A stretch of DNA of 7,472 bases from Bacillota bacterium (lineage in GTDB: Bacteria > Bacillota > Clostridia > Oscillospirales > Ruminococcaceae). Shown here one piece after another: positions 5,349 to 7,472 of the stretch. The stretch is taken from NCBI GenBank assembly GCA_023395435.1, contig JAEWZG010000015.1, positions 1 through 7,472 of the forward strand, written 5' to 3'. Both the position numbers and the translations under genes were made by a program. The notes under the pieces were generated by a model. That model was not told the DNA's origin, did not search any database, and saw only the letters and a list, made by a program, of their open reading frames with translations. How positions within the stretch are numbered: the first letter of the stretch is position 1; every line of letters starts with the position of its first letter.

Positions 5349-5967
5349 TCCATACAAGGTTTTAGGAGTATCAAAATCAGATAGTGATGAAAAAATAAAA
5401 GAAGTATATAGAGAGCTTGTTAAAAAATATCACCCTGACAACTATTCAAATGGACCTCTCAATGATATAGCAGATGAAAAAATGAGTGAAATTAATGCTG
5501 CTTTTGATGAAATAATGAATATTAGACGTGGCTCTGGCAATGCTTCATATGCAGGCAACACCTCGACAGAATATGCAGGTTCATCAGATTATAACGAAAT
5601 AAGAAGACTTATTCAGTCAGGTAATGCTACACAGGCTGAAACCATCCTTGATGCAATGGATAATTCTTTAAGAGGTGCAGAATGGTACTTTTTAAAAGGA
5701 AGTGTCTGCTATACAAGAGGTTGGCTAAATGACGCTTATGAAAATTTTGAGAGGGCAACACAAATGGATCCACAGAATGCTGAATATAACGCAGCATTTA
5801 ATCAAATGCAAAGAAGCAGACAGGGTCAAATGAACGGTTCACCATTCCAGCAATACAGAACAGCCTCAAATCCCTCAGGATGCTCAGGCTGTGAAGTGTG
5901 TCAGGGCTTGATATGTGCTGACTGCTGTTGTGAATGTATGGGTGGCGACCTTATCAGTTGTTGTTAA
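5341..5967 (+). CDS. J-domain protein with TPR-like region and cysteine-rich C-terminal tail
   Basis: The 208-residue product starts with a J-domain (about 1-62) containing the DPYKVLGV entry and the HPD triad at 31-33, which in this family stimulates the ATPase of Hsp70/DnaK. There is no G/F region with zinc fingers as in DnaJ, so it is a class III-type J-protein. Residues 84-156 look like one to two TPR-like helical pairs (AEWYFLKGSVCYTRGWLNDA, then NFERATQMDP). After a Gln/Ser/Asn-rich linker the last 28 residues hold ten cysteines: 181, 184, 187, 192, 195, 196, 197, 199, 207 and 208, with the core ICADCCCECMGGDLISCC. That tail may bind metal, form disulfides or be modified or lipidated; nothing in the sequence decides. 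It is probably cytoplasmic or membrane-peripheral. It overlaps DUF5685 by 8 nt and precedes the membrane gene by 11 nt, suggesting joint action. Confidence 0.9.
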   Translation: MNDPYKVLGVSKSDSDEKIKEVYRELVKKYHPDNYSNGPLNDIADEKMSEINAAFDEIMNIRRGSGNASYAGNTSTEYAGSSDYNEIRRLIQSGNATQAETILDAMDNSLRGAEWYFLKGSVCYTRGWLNDAYENFERATQMDPQNAEYNAAFNQMQRSRQGQMNGSPFQQYRTASNPSGCSGCEVCQGLICADCCCECMGGDLISCC

Positions 5968-5978
5968 GATAAAGAGAT

Positions 5979-6521
5979 ATGAATAAGAAATTAAGCTTTA
6001 AAATAACCCTTGGCGGAATTATAGCGGCAATGTCTTTGATATTTATGTTTTTCACAAATGTTATGCCACTTCTGGCATATACTCTTCCTGCGCTTGCCGG
6101 GGCTTTCCTAATAGTTATAGTAATAGAACTGGGTAAAAAATGGGCTTTTTTAACCTACGCTGCCGTAAGTATACTTTCGTATTTTATAACACCAGATAAA
6201 GAAGCAGCCGTATTATTTACGATGCTTTTGGGGTATTATCCTATCATTAAATCATTTTTTGAGAAGATTAAATTCAGACCGTTTGAATACTTATTAAAGA
6301 TTGCTTTATTCAATGTATCAATTATTGTATCCTATCAAATAATAATAAGACTATTTGGCATGAAGGAACTTCTTAGTGAATTTAATGAATTCGGCAAATA
6401 TAGTATCCCAGTTTTCTTTATAGCAGCAAACATAGCTTTCATTTTGTATGACATAGCATTAACTGGCGTAATAAGTACTTATATAAATACATTTAGACCG
6501 AAGATTATGAAACGATTATAA
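5979..6521 (+). CDS. Small polytopic integral membrane protein, possibly ECF-S-like
   Basis: The 180-residue protein is strongly hydrophobic, with about six membrane segments at roughly 8-29, 31-50, 55-71, 75-92, 103-124 and 142-170, and a basic C-terminus (RPKIMKRL). The motif VIELGKKWAFLTYAAVSILS (49-68) followed by a loop TPDKEAAVLF (71-80) and LGYYPIIKS (84-92) recalls conserved proteins that accompany DUF5685/J-protein genes in clostridia. The six-helix size also resembles S-components of ECF vitamin transporters, but no ECF-S substrate motif is recognised, so no transport role is assigned. The start is ATG 5979, with only a weak AAAGAG two bases upstream, and the start is 11 nt after the J-protein stop, consistent with translational coupling. 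Third gene of the operon. Confidence 0.8.
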   Translation: MNKKLSFKITLGGIIAAMSLIFMFFTNVMPLLAYTLPALAGAFLIVIVIELGKKWAFLTYAAVSILSYFITPDKEAAVLFTMLLGYYPIIKSFFEKIKFRPFEYLLKIALFNVSIIVSYQIIIRLFGMKELLSEFNEFGKYSIPVFFIAANIAFILYDIALTGVISTYINTFRPKIMKRL

Positions 6522-6543
6522 AAGTACTATTCAAGGAGCATTT

Positions 6544-7245
6544 ATGAGCAATAACGAAGATAAAAAATGGGCTAAATACATTGGTATAATAATTTTTCTT
6601 ATTGTTATGATTGGAATAACAATATTTCTTATTCCTGTAATCAAAATGCTACCTACTGAAGAGGGAAGAACAAAACTTAAAGGTATTGTTGAATCATATG
6701 GAGCATTCGGACCATTAATGTTTATTTTGCTTCAGGTGGTTCAGGTTGTTATAGCTATTATTCCAGGTGAGCCAATAGAAATAATCGGTGGAATGCTTTT
6801 TGGTGGCTTCTATGGTTATCTTTTGTGTATGGCAGGTGTCCTTATCGGTACGGTGTTTATTTTCTATCTAGTAAAATGGATAGGACAACCTTTGGTATCT
6901 GCTTTCGTTAACAGTGAAAAACTTAGTAAGTATAAGATACTTAATGATGAAAAAAGGCTTGAAACATTAGTGTTTATATTGTTCTTTATTCCTGGCACGC
7001 CAAAAGATGCGTTGACGTATTTAATACCATTAACAAAAATTAAGCCATCAAAGTATTTTTTGTACGCAACAATAGCAAGAACGCCTTCTATTATTTCTTC
7101 AACCTACGTTGGAACGAATATTGGAAAAGGTAATTGGCAGGCAAGCGTAATTATATTCCTTATTACCGCGCTGGTCGGATTTATAGGCATTATGTACAAT
7201 GATAGGATAGTTGCGAAATTCAGGCACAAAACTGGTAAAAAATAA
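6544..7245 (+). CDS. TVP38/TMEM64 family (DedA/SNARE-associated) membrane protein
   Basis: The 233-residue protein has the TVP38/TMEM64 pattern: an N-terminal membrane anchor at about 12-34, then a re-entrant/TM region with VVQVVIAIIPGEPIEIIGG (65-83), FGGFYGYLLCMAGVLIG (86-102), and the second conserved element ILFFIPGTPKDALTYLIPL (145-163), ending with helices at about 170-190 and 199-217. The two PG-containing re-entrant loops are the family's signature. Some relatives have been linked to lipid or undecaprenyl-phosphate scrambling (DedA superfamily) but the substrate here is unknown. The start ATG at 6544 has AAGGAG at 6533-6538 with five-base spacing, stronger than the preceding gene's site. 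It is separated by 22 bp from the membrane gene before it and is the last gene of the operon; I see no terminator after it. Confidence 0.9.
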   Translation: MSNNEDKKWAKYIGIIIFLIVMIGITIFLIPVIKMLPTEEGRTKLKGIVESYGAFGPLMFILLQVVQVVIAIIPGEPIEIIGGMLFGGFYGYLLCMAGVLIGTVFIFYLVKWIGQPLVSAFVNSEKLSKYKILNDEKRLETLVFILFFIPGTPKDALTYLIPLTKIKPSKYFLYATIARTPSIISSTYVGTNIGKGNWQASVIIFLITALVGFIGIMYNDRIVAKFRHKTGKK

Positions 7246-7269
7246 ATGCATAAAATTGTTCAAAAAGTA

Positions 7270-7298
7270 TTGACATAGCAATGTATTGATGTTATAAT
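7270..7298 (+). promoter_or_regulatory. Perfect-consensus σA promoter of the tRNA cluster
   Basis: TTGACA (7270-7275) and TATAAT (7293-7298) match the consensus exactly with a 17-bp spacer. Transcription should begin near 7305, about 45 bases before tRNA-Gly, which leaves a 5' leader to be removed by processing. This is the strongest promoter in the window, as expected for stable RNA. Confidence 0.92.
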
Positions 7299-7350
7299 TA
7301 ATTTCGTCGCTGAGGGGCAGTTAAAAACATTGTAAAAATTAATACAAAAT

Positions 7351-7424
7351 GCGGGTGTAGTTCAATGGTAGAACTCCAGCCTTCCAAGCTGGTCGCGTGG
7401 GTTCGATTCCCATCACCCGCTCCA
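7351..7424 (+). tRNA. tRNA-Gly (anticodon UCC)
   Basis: A complete cloverleaf can be read: acceptor GCGGGTG/CACCCGC, D arm GTTC/GAAC, anticodon stem CCAGC/GCTGG around loop CTTCCAA giving anticodon TCC, and a T arm GTGGG/CCCAT (with a G-T wobble) around the standard TTCGATT. The discriminator is T (U73), as expected for bacterial tRNA-Gly, and CCA is encoded at 7422-7424. It decodes GGA and, by wobble, other GGN codons. Confidence 0.97.
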
Positions 7425-7438
7425 TTTTATGCAATTTT

Positions 7439-7472
7439 GTGCCTTTAGCTCAGTTGGATAGAGCAACTGCCT
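7439..7472 (+). tRNA. Partial tRNA (5' half; probably tRNA-Arg, anticodon outside window)
   Basis: The sequence has a G-first 7-base acceptor strand (GTGCCTT), T8-A9, a D arm GCTC-AGTTGGATA-GAGC, A26 and the 5' arm ACTGC of the anticodon stem, then C32-T33. It ends exactly one base before the anticodon, so identity is not readable. The body resembles clostridial tRNA-Arg(UCU), but this is recall, not evidence in the window. It follows tRNA-Gly by 14 bp in one transcript. Confidence 0.85.

Noticed and set aside
7099..7281. A minus-strand frame of 60 codons over the end of the TVP38 gene
   Set aside because: It crosses the TVP38 C-terminus and the tRNA promoter region and shows no motif.
1..7472. 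CRISPR array, insertion sequence, prophage or defence genes
   Set aside because: No regularly spaced repeats, transposase or integrase motifs, terminal inverted repeats or phage-type genes were found on either strand.

Overview
The window is AT-rich and gene-dense. Its σA-type promoters (TTGAC(A/T)-N17-TATAAT), strong purine-rich ribosome binding sites, a TTG start and a T-box leader point to a low-GC Firmicute of class Clostridia. The DUF5685/J-protein pair suggests a gut-type Oscillospirales or Lachnospirales relative, but that is family-level recall and the species cannot be read from the sequence.

Layout. The left half (1-4016) is on the minus strand and contains three transcription units. 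(1) A UPF0735/PheB-like ACT-domain protein followed by the start of homoserine dehydrogenase (hom, cut by the window edge), with a near-consensus promoter at 652-680. (2) A tight three-gene unit of two unrelated-looking GNAT acetyltransferases and the tRNA methyltransferase TrmO, with a promoter at 2368-2396 and a terminator at 709-743. (3) A single-gene unit for citramalate synthase (cimA), which ends in a perfect 23-bp hairpin overlapping its stop codon. cimA is preceded by a complete T-box riboswitch whose specifier codon reads AUC (Ile) and whose UGGU matches a tRNA with discriminator A. Citramalate synthase starts the threonine-independent route to isoleucine, so the leader and the enzyme assignment support each other. 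With hom at the left edge, both entries to 2-oxobutyrate-derived isoleucine (the aspartate/threonine and citramalate branches) start in this window.

The right half is on the plus strand. A divergent promoter at 4403-4431 drives an apparent four-gene operon (4461-7245): a DUF5685 protein with CxxC pairs and an Asp-rich helix; a J-domain/TPR-like protein with a tail of ten cysteines in 28 residues; a small polytopic membrane protein; and a TVP38/TMEM64 (DedA-like) membrane protein. The first two genes overlap by 8 nt. The function of this set is unknown to me, and it is the best candidate here for an undescribed system. The right edge opens a tRNA cluster with a perfect consensus promoter (7270-7298): tRNA-Gly(UCC), then a second tRNA cut off just before its anticodon.

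No insertion sequence, CRISPR array, prophage gene or broken gene was seen. The region reads as ordinary chromosomal core with one poorly characterised operon.
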